A stretch of DNA of 64,000 nucleotides from Glandiceps talaboti (GCF_964340395.1 NC_135562.1:17303985-17367984), one strand, 5' to 3'. Positions 33,991 through 51,629 are shown, counted from the stretch's first letter. Notes: generated by a model not told the origin, from the sequence alone. Numbers and translations: made by a program.

Positions 33991-34241
33991 CACAGACACA
34001 CAGACTCCAACTCAATAATATAAACTTCCTTACGGAAGTTAAAAACAACAAAAGCGTTTGCCCAAGAATGTGAGCTGACTTTTAAAAACATATAACAGTA
34101 AAGGCCGTCTAAAAGAACTGATGAACAAACAATATACCCAGTGTTTGCGTTTTGTTCCTTCGACCTTCCTGATATGACGCATTGTACTTGGGTTGTGTAT
34201 TTTGCCCATTGATGCAAATTGCGTTGTGCGTATTCAGTTAG

Positions 34242-34273
34242 ACCATAGACAATAGCTCTCTATTGTCTATGGT
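34242..34273. repeat. Perfect hairpin upstream of P4
   Basis: ACCATAGACAATAG, loop CTCT, then the exact complement CTATTGTCTATGGT: a 14-bp stem about 120 bases before the P4 ATG, immediately left of the block shared with P3. Confidence 0.75.
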
Positions 34274-34352
34274 TAGACGTCACACAACTATCCACGGTTT
34301 TGTGAGGCGGAAACACGACAATATCAGAAGTAAACTTCCCTTTTTCATAGCC

Positions 34353-34372
34353 GGACGTGTTCAAATATTCTG
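34353..34372 (+). promoter_or_regulatory. Conserved upstream motif of P4
   Basis: GGACGTGTTCAAATATTCTG, identical to the P3 copy and at the same distance from the ATG. Confidence 0.45.
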
Positions 34373-34391
34373 AAGATCTAACAAGCAAACG

Positions 34392-40519
<6,128 letters not shown>

Positions 40520-42058
40520 TCAATGAAGAACCAATCTTGTGTGTGTGATGTCTGTGTGATGTTTAATCTCACTTGAGACATGGAATTATTCTGTGACCAA
40601 GTGCTAGTGACGTGTTCTATAGACTTAGCAAGCAGCTGTCACGTAGACCCAAACTCTATTGATTTCTGTAGAAATTATAGTTGCATTTAGTGTATGAGTA
40701 TTTGTATTGTTAGTATTAGTTTGCATAAAAAAGAAAATCACTGGATTGTGAATGAAAACTAAAAAACAAACTAGTTTGACTAACATTCGTGATTAGGTGG
40801 AAACTTCCAATGGCTAACACAGCGGGGATTTGTGTCGCTATCTGGTTTGTTCACATTGCTCTTAGCAAAATTCTTACACTTCATTTACCTATCATACATT
40901 CAATTATGAGGCAGTCAATAGCCAAGCGATTGTGTGTGTCTGCCAAAATATCTGAATAGGTAAGTTAAAGTGTAGGTAATATAGCCATACTGTGATACAG
41001 TTGTATAATAATGTATTGACTCGAGTAAAATTGGGATATTGAAGACAATTACAAATAGTCTATGGCTTTCGATATATGTATGGTTTGAAATGTCATGCCA
41101 TTAAATGGCCTCCTACATGTCCTTAATTTTTTAAAAAGTGCTTACTGGGAACACCACCTCCCACACTAGCTAGCATGGGGGATGCTGTTTCTGCCCAGAA
41201 TCAAGAGAAAACCTTGCTAGCTAATTAGTATAGGTTACAGCCCAATGTGAGACCTTTTTCGCAAAACCCACATATATTTGTGGAAATCTTTAGGAAATCT
41301 TTATTTTTGTTATGTATGGACGGTGAAGTTCATTTCCACCTCTACAGGTTGAGGGGGTGCTATATAATTACACATTGAAATATGTGTGGGTGGGAGGGGG
41401 CATGAGATTTTTGAGAGCGCAGAGGGGGGGAGGGGGGGGGCTAAGGAAAAATAATTTCTTGTCGTCCCCCCCGCCATAAATTCTGATCCTAGCCTTATCA
41501 CACTTTTCCCCTTTACTCCTGTGAGACCTGCTCTTCACCTACCACCACAACTAGCAATTGCCTTTGCTTTACTGATTGTTATCAGAAGCTAACTAATATG
41601 CTCTGATATTATTGTACAATGGTGGCAGAGGTGAGATGTGACAATAGCTTGGATAGGAACCAATGACAGCACATTGATGCCAATATACAAAATAAATAAA
41701 AAATTAGATGATGAAACTAGTCAATGTAGAAAAAATGTTATCCTTCCCTCATTTCATTTCTAAATTATATGCCCGCTCCCCCATTCTGCCAGCCCTAAGT
41801 CTAAGACAAAGAAGTAAACATTCAGGGGTTGGTCAATTTTAAACTGAAAAATATTAATCATTTCTAAGATGATCACAGTTACAGTCTTCGAATGACAGAT
41901 TCTGTCCGACACCAAAAAATACATAAACAAGTCCGCTGAACTTGCAACTACTGATTTCTAATTGTTTCACAACACACTGCCCTTTAACTATGCACGTAGA
42001 TTGTATGGTGATAATATTCAGCACTTCTTCAAAAAACTAAATGTCGTTACTTCATTAA
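40520..42058. other. Intergenic, no gene seen
   Basis: 3' flank of P4. It has G/C runs near 41425-41475 and otherwise AT-rich sequence. No exon or transposon protein recognised. Confidence 0.6.
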
Positions 42059-42308
42059 ATACACACACACACACACACACCCTCACATACATACATACAT
42101 ACATACATACATACATACATACATACATACATACATACACACACATACATACATACACACACATACATACATACATACATATACATACATACATACATAC
42201 ATACATACATACATACATACATACATACATACATAAACACACAAATACATACATACATACATATGATACATACATACATACATACATACATACATACATA
42301 CATACATA
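42059..42308. repeat. (CATA)n/(CACA)n microsatellite
   Basis: About 250 bp of CATA with CA interruptions. Open frames here (MYVC or TYIH) come from the repeat. Confidence 0.95.
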
Positions 42309-42659
42309 CTTGTACTCCGGCTGGGCGTTAAATTTCGAATGACAGTTACAAATGAGGGCTATTGACCAATCAGGGAAAAGCGTGAAGACCGGTGTATCAG
42401 CAGAGTAGCAAATTTATCAAATGTCGGTGGCGGGAGTGTATTTGCTGTGTATGAGATCCAATTAATGGCATCCAGGGAAGAGTGATTAGACGCAGACAAT
42501 CATAACAAAAACATGACCCCTGACTGTGACTGAACAGATAAGACTTCCGTTCACAAGTTGAACACTATTTTCGTAATATATAAACATTACCTCAGAGTGT
42601 ATTTAGAAGGTGAATAAAATACACATACTACAACTTGTACTTGCAAGGTAGACGGTATA

Positions 42660-42794
42660 ATGGCAGGGAGAAAGCGACGGTTTGCTGTTATGACATTTGA
42701 GGACATAGATCAGAAACTGAAGACAAGTGTACTGAAAAATCCACAGAGAAATCCTCAGAAAAAAATACTAGCTCATCATGCAAGTTTGGAATAG
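42660..42794 (+). CDS. Short orphan ORF, 44 codons, possibly a transposon remnant
   Basis: The ATG opens a basic peptide starting MAGRKRRFAVMTFEDIDQKL and ends with a TAG 44 codons later. The surroundings contain repeated pieces (GGTAGACGGTA at about 42648 and 42904; TTGAATGGTGTATTT at about 42870 and 42950), which suggests repetitive DNA. I do not recognise the peptide. It may be the 5' tip of a larger mobile-element gene. Confidence 0.25.
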   Translation: MAGRKRRFAVMTFEDIDQKLKTSVLKNPQRNPQKKILAHHASLE

Positions 42795-43216
42795 TTGGGC
42801 CGAGGAGAGGGATGAAGTCGGAATGGACAAAAAAAGTCACAATAGTTGTGGACGGTATTGCACTGTAGTTTGAATGGTGTATTTTACTACAACTTGCGAG
42901 AGGTAGACGGTACTACTATTGCTTCGTAATACACGACATTTCAAAAGTTTGAATGGTGTATTTCATTTGCATGTAATTAATATGCTGTTTCTTTACGCTA
43001 GACATTGAATGTTGACACAGTCGTGTATTCAGTTTATTGACACGTGTCAGCTTCGATTGGAAGTCACGTTGGCGTCAGGATGTCTTGTCGAAAAACAAAA
43101 CATAAACATTGGGTGTATGAATTTTTTCCTGGGAAGAATATGACACCATTGAATTATTTGCCGGGGTACAAGATAAATGCCATCCTGGCAATACACGCCT
43201 CCTACGTCGGCGTGTA

Positions 43217-43382
43217 TTTACCCACACACACACACACACACACATACATACATACATACATACATACATACATACATACATACATACATACACATACATA
43301 TATACACATACATACATACATGCATACATACATACATACATACACACACATACATACATACATACATACACACACATATATA
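43217..43382. repeat. (CATA)n/(CACA)n microsatellite, left flank of LTR element
   Basis: CACA then CATA repeats up to the target duplication CATT (43383-43386). The array resumes at 52318 on the other side of the retrotransposon, so both halves formed one microsatellite before insertion. Confidence 0.95.
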
Positions 43383-43386
43383 CATT

Positions 43387-44070
43387 TGAAACGCTGTTGA
43401 TCGGCTTACTGTGCAGTTTATCGATATTTAACGTTCAAACGGGGAAGTACTCACTCGCACTGCTGTTCCAATCGTCAGTCTATTTCATTAAAGACTATAA
43501 CGTTGAATTAGCCGACCAACTAGTTTCTTCTCAAACCATCTCTTCTACGAGGTACCGTACCGACTTGGATTGTGTTGAGTAGAACTCACAACGAAACATA
43601 CGTATCTGGTTCAACGAACGCCAAGCTAACCACTTGGTTGATTTTATTACATGACCACTCTCCGTCTCCGCCTCTCCTCTCGAGATGGGCTAAAAACCCA
43701 ACTTAAATACATTTCCAAGTTTACACAAAATCTCTATTCTTAGAGTATGACGTATTCTTAAGTCTTATGATGAAAGACATCATCCGAGATCTAATATCCA
43801 ATCACCTTCCCTAGATTAGTAATACAAGTTCATATCTCAAAGACCATAAAATAGTCATGTCATAATAAAACTTGTTGACAGTTCAATCGTACCTGGTACA
43901 AACAATTCAGAAACACCCCATGTAGAGATGTCAAAGACCTATGTTGTTACGCAACGGAATGTCACTGTATGTTCAAAGTTTAAATGCTTTTTGACTTCAA
44001 TTTAGAGTTCATATAGAAAATTTACCAAAATGTCCTAAATGGATATATTTTAGATTTGTGACTCGTAACA
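43387..44070 (-). repeat. 3' LTR of the chromovirus element
   Basis: 684 bp; in element sense it begins TGTTACGAGTCAC and ends CAGCGTTTCA. In sense direction a TATTTAAG TATA-like box (43702-43709) is followed 55 bases later by AATAAA (43643-43648), which would place U3, R and U5 in order. Confidence 0.95.
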
Positions 44071-44084
44071 CAGCGCCCACCTTC
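44071..44084 (-). other. Polypurine tract of the chromovirus element
   Basis: In sense the bases before the 3' LTR read GAAGGTGGGCGCTG, directly abutting TGTTACG. This is the expected position of the plus-strand primer. Confidence 0.7.
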
Positions 44085-46123
44085 ACTGTGAAGCGCCCTC
44101 GCTTCAACATAAATGATTGACATCTCTCCTCGCGAAAAATATCGTACCATCTTGCCTAACTAAGAAATATAAAGTAAAGAAAGTGAATTGTTAAAAAAAT
44201 GAAACTAAAAATTCATACGCAATAGTTGAAATTATTAATGCAACATTGTTGTAAATTAAAGTGAATCAGTTATCATGTGACTTAACTAAATAAAGTTAAA
44301 ATAAATTGCGTGTGATACAAATAAATCAGAAAGTTGTAAAGTGCCTTACTGCAAATCACCAGATAAGTAAAAAAAGTATCATAATCAAAAATAACTCCAA
44401 CTTTGACAAAACATTCTAATAACTACGTTGAACTAATGAAAAACAGCCAAATTTAATGATTTGAATAAATCTCAGATCAAATTCGAAATGAGTAATTGTT
44501 GCTGTGTAATAATATATGTAAAAGGAGTTGACTAAAATAATAAAATGTAAACATATCATACCTAGTAAGCTATCATATAATAAAGAGTATCTAAATGATA
44601 ATCGGAAGTCAGTATGCCAGTCTAAGACAATATATCTCACGCATTATCACTAATTTTTTATCGCATCAAAGCATAGTATAAATTTGTAATTTTCGCAAGC
44701 CATAAAGGTTACGTAATGTCGCAAGTAGCGGGGAGATGATGCCGTGTATTGCATATATGTTCCAGGACGACATCAAACGCACCCTATTATCGCCAAATAC
44801 GTAAAATAAACCATAGACTTTAGAGGATTCTTATCATGAAAATAGTCAGTCAACGTCAATCGCTACGTCATGACTAATAAATACATATCTATATCACACA
44901 AAGTAATGTGCAAATGTCAATGGACTGTGTCAACCCATAAAGCACTTCGTAAATAAGCGTGTCAGAGGGCCTTATCGCAATATGTATTTCGTAATATTAT
45001 ATAACCCACTACACCGTGTGTCACATATACGTATCATACTTGAGAAGAGTAAACAAACGTAAACTAACCAATCTACCGAAAGAATGCATGCTTGTCCCTA
45101 GGTAAACAATAAAACATTGTCCTGCGTCCAGGACTGAAGTGGTTTGCCAAGGAACCTTCTGACTGTAAGTCGGTAGTACCCTAAAATAGTCGAAAATGCC
45201 AACTTTAACTTAACTCAAAACTATATATACCTGTCAGCACCTAATTGAAACACATCCGCTATCTAACAAAGAATAATAATTATTTGAACTTGAAACTTAT
45301 CGGCAGAGATAACCAAATAATCCAAAAGAAACTATCAAACAAAGGGAACCTTCTTCACATAGAGGTGGTAAACATACTCAAGATATTGAGCTCAACAAAT
45401 AAACAGTATTGCCACAAATGAAAAACAACAACAAATGAACAACTCTATTTCACTTGAAGTTCAGCAGACATATGAAAGCATGAAATGAACAAACACATAA
45501 ATGAAATGGAAGCTAGAATCATAAAAAGGAACACATGCGCCTCTGATCATTAAGACGTTGGAACTAATGTATTGAAATATTGTGAAATAATACACACGCA
45601 GATGAAAATAAACAAATTACTTTTAAAGAGTTTTATGTCTGGTGAGTTGCCAATAAACGAATATTTCCCGATCATAACATCACAATTACTCAGCGTCAGG
45701 CCTGACTGTACAAACACTCACTCAATCATACTGTGCACTCAAACATACTATAGTAAAGAACCCCAGCAAAAATATACTAAGTAAACTCTATCAAACAGAA
45801 TATTCATCAAAGCAACTGCAAGGATGAAAAGAAAGATAAAAGTAAGTACACGATGCGATTGGATACAAGGTTGACAATTATGAGTTATGACAACAATTTT
45901 GTGTATAAGAATCGGTGAACACACATTAGTTTAATATATGAAGACAAATGTAATGTTATGTAAACAGTGCACACCTGAAGCATTGCCATAAAGATACAGA
46001 TACAACTGGGGCTACAATGTTGAAACAATAAATATCGTAACAGAAACAATGTTAAGACAAAGAAGACAATATGAGCCATATCTTTGAACTCGGCGGTTCC
46101 TAGCAACAACCTTTGGTTTGCTA
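44085..46123 (-). other. Long 3' noncoding segment of the element
   Basis: About 2 kb, AT-rich, downstream of gag-pol in sense. The longest same-strand frames are about 74 codons. One (45885-46109) starts 15 bases after the gag-pol stop and is hydrophobic at its N-terminus, but has no recognisable envelope features. No env, integrase piece or second element was recognised. Confidence 0.6.
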
Positions 46124-49100
46124 TTAAGTTGGGCGTGACTTACCCGTAATGACAACTGGATTGTCGCGTAAAGATTGAAGGGCAACTTCATTCAAGTAAT
46201 CCCTTGGAATCCATGAATTGTCTGAATTAGGGTATCCCTCCCATTTTATCAGATATTCTAAAATGCCATTTTTGTATCGTCCGCGTAAAATCTTTTCTAT
46301 ACGATAATATGTGTCATCACCAACATATTCATTTTCTCCAGCTAAACTGTCACTATCATAATCAATGGGATGTGGCGCAGGTGTCCGATTTGAACGTACT
46401 GTATCGTTTGAATCGGAAGTATCAGCACTTTCATGGGTTGAGACTTCGTCGCGATTCCCTGAACTACTACGAGTTTCACGTGTGCTATGTGCTATTTTAC
46501 GAGCGATACGTCTTTCTGCTCTCTTTCTAACAGCTACTTTCTTATCTATTTTTCTTGGCTGTATAGAGTGATCAGTTGATTCAGACACACTTTCACTGGA
46601 CGTGTCTGATAAATCATAAATTTCTGTATCCGAATACATATGATAGTCACGACCGTTATCATCATTCACTGGGTGTGATAAGTGATTATCGCTCTGTATC
46701 TGAGTTGCACTGTCAGATTCATCAATTGATTCCTGATCATCATTACTTAATAGACGTCGTGGTCTCAACTTTGCATGCTTGAGTCGGTTAGCATGAATAA
46801 CTTTCCCATAAGGTCTTGTGCCTTCAACATGTTGCAGTTTGAAATTTACCGGTGAAATTTGTTCCTTGATGCGATATGGTCCGCGGAAGAATTTGTGAAA
46901 CTTCTTGGCGTAACCGGGCTTCACAGCCGGATGATGAAGATACACTATGTCACCTACTTTAAATGTATTCTCAACATGTGCAGATTTATCATATCTCTTT
47001 TTCATCTTTGCTTGTGCCTTCTCGATATTCTCTTTCGCTAATGATACAGCCAAATTGCGGCACCGAGCCATCTCCTCTAAGAATAAATTCGCGTTGTGTG
47101 ACGCACCAAGTTGTGGTATTAATTCAGTATCAACCGGTAGTCTAGGCTCGACCCCAAACAATGCCCTGAATGGTGACATTTTCGTCGTGTCATGTGGCGT
47201 AGACCTGTATGCGAATAAAACTGACGGTAGAAAAATGTCCCAATCATCACCCAGTCGATTCGTGTAAATAGAAATCATATCTATCAGAGTTCTGTTAAAA
47301 CGCTCTGTCAGCCCATTTACCGATGGCATATACGGAGATGAACGCTTCTTTGTAATATCGAAATAGCGACAAACTTCTTTCATAACATGTGACATAAATG
47401 ACGAACCTTGATCTGAGAGAATAGAATTTGGAAAACCAAAAGTGCAAAATATTTCTCGAAACAATACTTTAGCAACAGTTTCTGCTTTCGTATTAGGTAC
47501 TGCGAATGCCCACGCAAACTTAGTCAAATATTCCGTCACAACTAAAATATGCACATTCCCACTTTTTGTCTTTTTCAGTGGCCCTAAAAAATCCATGCCA
47601 AGTCTATGCATAACTCCCGTGACTTTCAGTGGAATTAAGTGACCTTTGAACCGACGACCTCTCTTTCTAGTATGACAACGTGCACACGATGCTACATAAT
47701 CTGTGATATCCTTATTCATCCCATCCCAATAATATCGTGACCGAATTGCATATAAACATCGCGACGTCCCGAGATGACCTCCTGTTACGTCATCGTGAAT
47801 CCGCTTTATTACATACAATTGAAGTGACCGTGGAATAACTAATTGTCTAATACAATCCTTAGCTAGAGCAGACTTTCCCGACGGTGACCATAAATGATAC
47901 AAAATTCCATTGAGCAACAAATAATTTGCCTGTGTGTTTGCGATACGTTTGGCCAACTTTTTATCATTTGGTAAATCCCCACTTGTTAAGAACTTAATCA
48001 TTGGAACTAAATGACTGTCACTATGCTGTAAGCGCGAAATTCTATCAGTTGTCGTATTGGAATGTAAGTCATCATTGAGTACACAATCATCATTTACTGT
48101 GACTGACCCCTGGGATTGACTATCAGTACTAGTCTCAACACTATTTGTACTGGCAACCGTTGCTAAGGTGTTATATAATTCACTGATGTCAATATCAGAG
48201 TCATCTGATTTGTTTGACTTATCCAAATTCACCATATTAACATTGGCCATATGTGTACTTGACCCTCTAGTGTTGTCGTCGTCGACCTTTATGCCATTGC
48301 TCATTGTAGGCTCAAATGCAGGTGTATCTGGGTTACTGAAGTCAGAATTTTGGCTCCCTATCTGTTCATATTCTCTACGCGATAACCCGTCAGCATGGGG
48401 AATCTTTTTGCCCGGTCTGTGTTGAATATCGAAATCATACTCTTGAACTCGCATAATCCAACGTGCTATTCTACCACTAGGTGATTTCATTTTGAACAAA
48501 TATGGTAAATTAGCATGATCAGTAATCATCGTAAAACGATTACCTCTTAGATAAGGGTCGCACTGCGATAACCCATGTAGTAAAGCAATAGCTTCGCGTT
48601 CTGTCGTCGAATATTTCCGTTCGCGCGAACTCAGAGATCGACCACCATAAGCAATCGGTCGTTCTAGTTTATCCTGTTTTTGTGCTAAAACGTACCCTAC
48701 ACTAAATGCAGATGCGTCGGTATACAGGATGAACGGATCATTGTATTGAGGAAATCCTAACAATGGAGCTGTCACTAGTTTTTGTTTCAAGGTATCAAAT
48801 GCCTGTTGACATTCATCTGTCCATTTGAACACTTTGTTCTTATGCAATAAATTATGAAGTGGATGGGCAATCTTAGAAAAATCTCTGATAAAACGGCGAT
48901 AGAAACCTGCCAGACCTAGAAAGCTCTTGACCTTAGAAACATTTGTAGGGACTGGAAAACTCTCAACAGCTGAAATCTTAGCTGGATCCGCAGAGATACC
49001 ATCCTTAGTCAGAATATGACCCAAGAACTTAATTTTCTTCCTACCAAAGTGGCACTTCTTTGGACCTAGTTTCAAACCTGCTTCTCGCAATCGTGTCAAA

Positions 49101-51415
49101 ACATTATTTATATGAAGCAGATGATTATCAAAAGTATTACTATACACAACAAGATCATCGAGATAGACGACGAGGTGGCTCCAAATTAATTCTCGAAATA
49201 AATGCTGCATTGTCTGTTGAAACAAAGCACTAGAATTACGTAAACCCTGAGGTAAAGTATTCCATTCATATTTCCCATCTAAACTAACAAATGCCGTTTT
49301 GTGAGAATCCCTCTCATCTATTGCCAATTGCCAAAACCCAGACGTCATATCAAGGGTAGTGAAATATTTAGGAGACTTATCTCCTATCATGTCTAGACAA
49401 TCCTGCAAACCAGGCAAGGGAAATACGATTGGCACTGTTTGTTTATTTAATTCCCTATAATCAATAACTAGTCTATACGCACCTGACGGTTTCTTGACCA
49501 ATAACAGTGGACTACTATACTGTGAAGTTGAAGGTGTAATAACACCCTGGTCAAGTAAATTATCTAACTGAGACCTTATTTCTTTGCGTTTGTCTGGGGA
49601 GACACGATATGGCGGCCGAGAGACAGGTTTTGCATTCTCATTTAATTCAATTCTATGCTTAATGACATCACAATAACCTAACGTCCCTGATTTATCAACG
49701 AAAGCATCCCTATTCTGCCATAGAACTGACTGTAATTGTTCAAGTTGTTGGTCAGATAAGTCATGGTCAGTCCAGTCAAAATCAGAAAAGAATTCTCTCT
49801 GTTCTCGTGTTAAAGGACAAGCAATAGGGGGATACGTCTGACTAGCGCCCAAGTCAATATTATACAATTGATCACCATCAGATAGTGGTTTAAAAACACC
49901 TAGCCTTGTATTCCTCCTCAAAGTAACATCATTGTCGCTTGCATTAGCAATTCTAATTGGAACTAAATCATTCTCAGTTTTAGCCAGTACACGCGCTGTT
50001 ACTAAGCCAAGGTGACACAAAGATTTAATATTAGGCGTGGTGCCAAGTATTCCATCACCAACGTGAGATGGAAGCCGTGCAGATATAATACATTCTGATT
50101 TCGCAGGAATTAAATATTTGTCAGCTGATCGCATAAATAGCTTCGAACGAAGACGCAATTTATTCTTGGCCATATCTATAATCGCTCTATGCATTTTCAT
50201 GAAATCGACACCTATGATTAGTGGCTTATTAAGATTGTCTACAAGGTGAGCTGGCATAAGGACACTACGATTATTTATAATAGCCGGAATATTAATTAAA
50301 CCTCGAACTGGTAACCTACCACCTGAAGCTACTGTTATATAATCATGAGAAGACTTTACTATTTGTACACGTCTAAGTTCTGGTATTTCCTTCAATAATT
50401 TACTCGTAACTACTGTAACTGAAGAACCTGTATCGACCAAAGCACTAACATTCTTACCATAAATCCTAACATTAATCAAATTGCTATTATGCATCTTATC
50501 TGTACTAATACTGCTAAGCGTAGGTGTATTAATAGACAAGTTAGCATTACATGTATTATTATTTAACTGACGATCACTGTGCATTACACATGAAGGGCTA
50601 GTGTGTCCTGGCTTGTTACATAATCGACATACTGGTTCACCTGATCTGATCTGTTGACCTCCATAAGTTGGTCCATGTCTATTAGTCTTAAGTTCTCGAG
50701 AGTATGGATCAGATGTGAAAGTGTTCTGTCTTACCGCATGACTTGTGAAATGTTGATCGTCCCTGTTTGGCTCGTCTTGTGATGTCATCTTCGAAATAAG
50801 CTGTTCATGTAGACGGGTATTCAAGTTGAGTGCGTCAGTAAGAGAGTCACATGTTTGCTGAAGGATGTCACGGTCGCTGGCCCCTGGATCCGATGTTGAC
50901 TTTTCCACTCCCATTTTCCCTTGACCATCCAAATCCTGTACCATTTCTGCTAAACGTGCAAAATTCACTGCTTCTCTGAAGGTCGTTGGCTCTTTCAGAA
51001 CAACAGGTCCAAATAACGAACGGCTCATCCCCTGCAAAAAAATACTCAAGATTTCCTCGCCATTAATATCTCTACCATAACGACACAATATGTCCCTTAC
51101 ACGAGACGCATATTCTTCAATATTCTCATCGTCACTTTGTTTGATTCTCTGCAAGTCTTGGTCCACCTTCCATCTTGGACCCCCATCTTGAAAACGCCCT
51201 ATGAAAGCCCGTCGCACGTAAGCCCAGTTGACTGCAACGTTTTCTGGTAATGATACAAACCATCGTTCGGCCTCTCCAGTTAGCAATAGAGTGAAGGTAT
51301 GCAAACTTTGGTCATCGTTGTATCCTTTCAAACTAATAAAAGCATCGAATTTACAAAGCCATTTCTTCACTATTTCATCGCCTGTAAATTTGGGCGGCAA
51401 TAGGTCAAGTCCCAT
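46124..51415 (-). CDS. Gag-Pol polyprotein with C-terminal chromodomain
   Basis: 1763 residues in one frame. Gag covers about 1-260 (opening PPKFTGDEIVKKWL), with one CCHC knuckle CRLCNKPGHTSPSC at 263-276. Protease has DTGSS at 328-332. Reverse transcriptase spans about 600-830, with YRLVIDYRELN at 647-657 and catalytic YLDD at 751-754. RNase H is about 893-1013, with YTDAS at 898 and TDHANL at 965. Integrase has the HHCC finger (H1207, H1213, C1244, C1247) and the catalytic triad D1275, D1335, E1371 (D,D35E), then a GPY/F module (FRGPYRI at 1510). An acidic serine-rich linker leads to a chromodomain at about 1702-1745 (YYRIEKILRGRYKNG, then YLIKWEGYPNSDNSW). The RT substrate loop reads LPQGLRNSSALFQ in place of the common MPFGLxNAPATFQ. 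No frameshift or stop is present. The chromodomain is known in related elements to guide integration through histone marks. Confidence 0.96.
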   Translation of the reverse strand: MGLDLLPPKFTGDEIVKKWLCKFDAFISLKGYNDDQSLHTFTLLLTGEAERWFVSLPENVAVNWAYVRRAFIGRFQDGGPRWKVDQDLQRIKQSDDENIEEYASRVRDILCRYGRDINGEEILSIFLQGMSRSLFGPVVLKEPTTFREAVNFARLAEMVQDLDGQGKMGVEKSTSDPGASDRDILQQTCDSLTDALNLNTRLHEQLISKMTSQDEPNRDDQHFTSHAVRQNTFTSDPYSRELKTNRHGPTYGGQQIRSGEPVCRLCNKPGHTSPSCVMHSDRQLNNNTCNANLSINTPTLSSISTDKMHNSNLINVRIYGKNVSALVDTGSSVTVVTSKLLKEIPELRRVQIVKSSHDYITVASGGRLPVRGLINIPAIINNRSVLMPAHLVDNLNKPLIIGVDFMKMHRAIIDMAKNKLRLRSKLFMRSADKYLIPAKSECIISARLPSHVGDGILGTTPNIKSLCHLGLVTARVLAKTENDLVPIRIANASDNDVTLRRNTRLGVFKPLSDGDQLYNIDLGASQTYPPIACPLTREQREFFSDFDWTDHDLSDQQLEQLQSVLWQNRDAFVDKSGTLGYCDVIKHRIELNENAKPVSRPPYRVSPDKRKEIRSQLDNLLDQGVITPSTSQYSSPLLLVKKPSGAYRLVIDYRELNKQTVPIVFPLPGLQDCLDMIGDKSPKYFTTLDMTSGFWQLAIDERDSHKTAFVSLDGKYEWNTLPQGLRNSSALFQQTMQHLFRELIWSHLVVYLDDLVVYSNTFDNHLLHINNVLTRLREAGLKLGPKKCHFGRKKIKFLGHILTKDGISADPAKISAVESFPVPTNVSKVKSFLGLAGFYRRFIRDFSKIAHPLHNLLHKNKVFKWTDECQQAFDTLKQKLVTAPLLGFPQYNDPFILYTDASAFSVGYVLAQKQDKLERPIAYGGRSLSSRERKYSTTEREAIALLHGLSQCDPYLRGNRFTMITDHANLPYLFKMKSPSGRIARWIMRVQEYDFDIQHRPGKKIPHADGLSRREYEQIGSQNSDFSNPDTPAFEPTMSNGIKVDDDNTRGSSTHMANVNMVNLDKSNKSDDSDIDISELYNTLATVASTNSVETSTDSQSQGSVTVNDDCVLNDDLHSNTTTDRISRLQHSDSHLVPMIKFLTSGDLPNDKKLAKRIANTQANYLLLNGILYHLWSPSGKSALAKDCIRQLVIPRSLQLYVIKRIHDDVTGGHLGTSRCLYAIRSRYYWDGMNKDITDYVASCARCHTRKRGRRFKGHLIPLKVTGVMHRLGMDFLGPLKKTKSGNVHILVVTEYLTKFAWAFAVPNTKAETVAKVLFREIFCTFGFPNSILSDQGSSFMSHVMKEVCRYFDITKKRSSPYMPSVNGLTERFNRTLIDMISIYTNRLGDDWDIFLPSVLFAYRSTPHDTTKMSPFRALFGVEPRLPVDTELIPQLGASHNANLFLEEMARCRNLAVSLAKENIEKAQAKMKKRYDKSAHVENTFKVGDIVYLHHPAVKPGYAKKFHKFFRGPYRIKEQISPVNFKLQHVEGTRPYGKVIHANRLKHAKLRPRRLLSNDDQESIDESDSATQIQSDNHLSHPVNDDNGRDYHMYSDTEIYDLSDTSSESVSESTDHSIQPRKIDKKVAVRKRAERRIARKIAHSTRETRSSSGNRDEVSTHESADTSDSNDTVRSNRTPAPHPIDYDSDSLAGENEYVGDDTYYRIEKILRGRYKNGILEYLIKWEGYPNSDNSWIPRDYLNEVALQSLRDNPVVITGKSRPT

Positions 51416-51607
51416 TATGTGTTGTAAGTTGAAAATGCGTTAATCATTAATACATCAGTGTTCATATAGTTACGGCAAATGAACATACTGGGTGCGGTCC
51501 ATCAAGTTCAATCATACAACTGTTACAGTGCATTACTTTTACTCGTCCATTTCGGAGTTCATTAGTTTCGGAGAATACAATGTCAGTTCTAGAACCAGAT
51601 ACATGGC
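51416..51607 (-). other. 5' leader of the chromovirus element
   Basis: About 190 bases between the primer site and the gag ATG. No other ORF recognised. Confidence 0.7.
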
Positions 51608-51628
51608 CAATGCCCGGATTCTCCACCA
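51608..51628 (-). other. Primer-binding site, tRNA-Ala-like
   Basis: In sense, one base after the 5' LTR, the sequence TGGTGGAGAATCCGGG and following bases pairs with the 3' end of a tRNA. From recalled tRNA-Ala(AGC) sequence, 19 of 21 positions fit. The assignment rests on memory and should be checked against the host tRNA set. Confidence 0.65.
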
Positions 51629-51629
51629 T

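Larger units (their letters stand above)
29666..34391. other. Intergenic between P3 and P4
   Basis: 4.7 kb with no recognised gene. It contains a TTTAG microsatellite, a foldback at 32442-32559, a repeat at 33885-33990 and a perfect hairpin at 34242-34273. The shared exon 1/promoter block begins at about 34280. Confidence 0.6.

Noticed and set aside
45885-46109. Possible env-like ORF just downstream of the chromovirus gag-pol
   Set aside because: 74 codons, with no signal peptide cleavage pattern, glycosylation cluster, fusion peptide or transmembrane anchor that could be argued; kept only as a remark.
46309-48425. Plus-strand frames of 60-106 codons opposite gag-pol
   Set aside because: Shadows of the 1763-codon minus-strand gene; no independent features.
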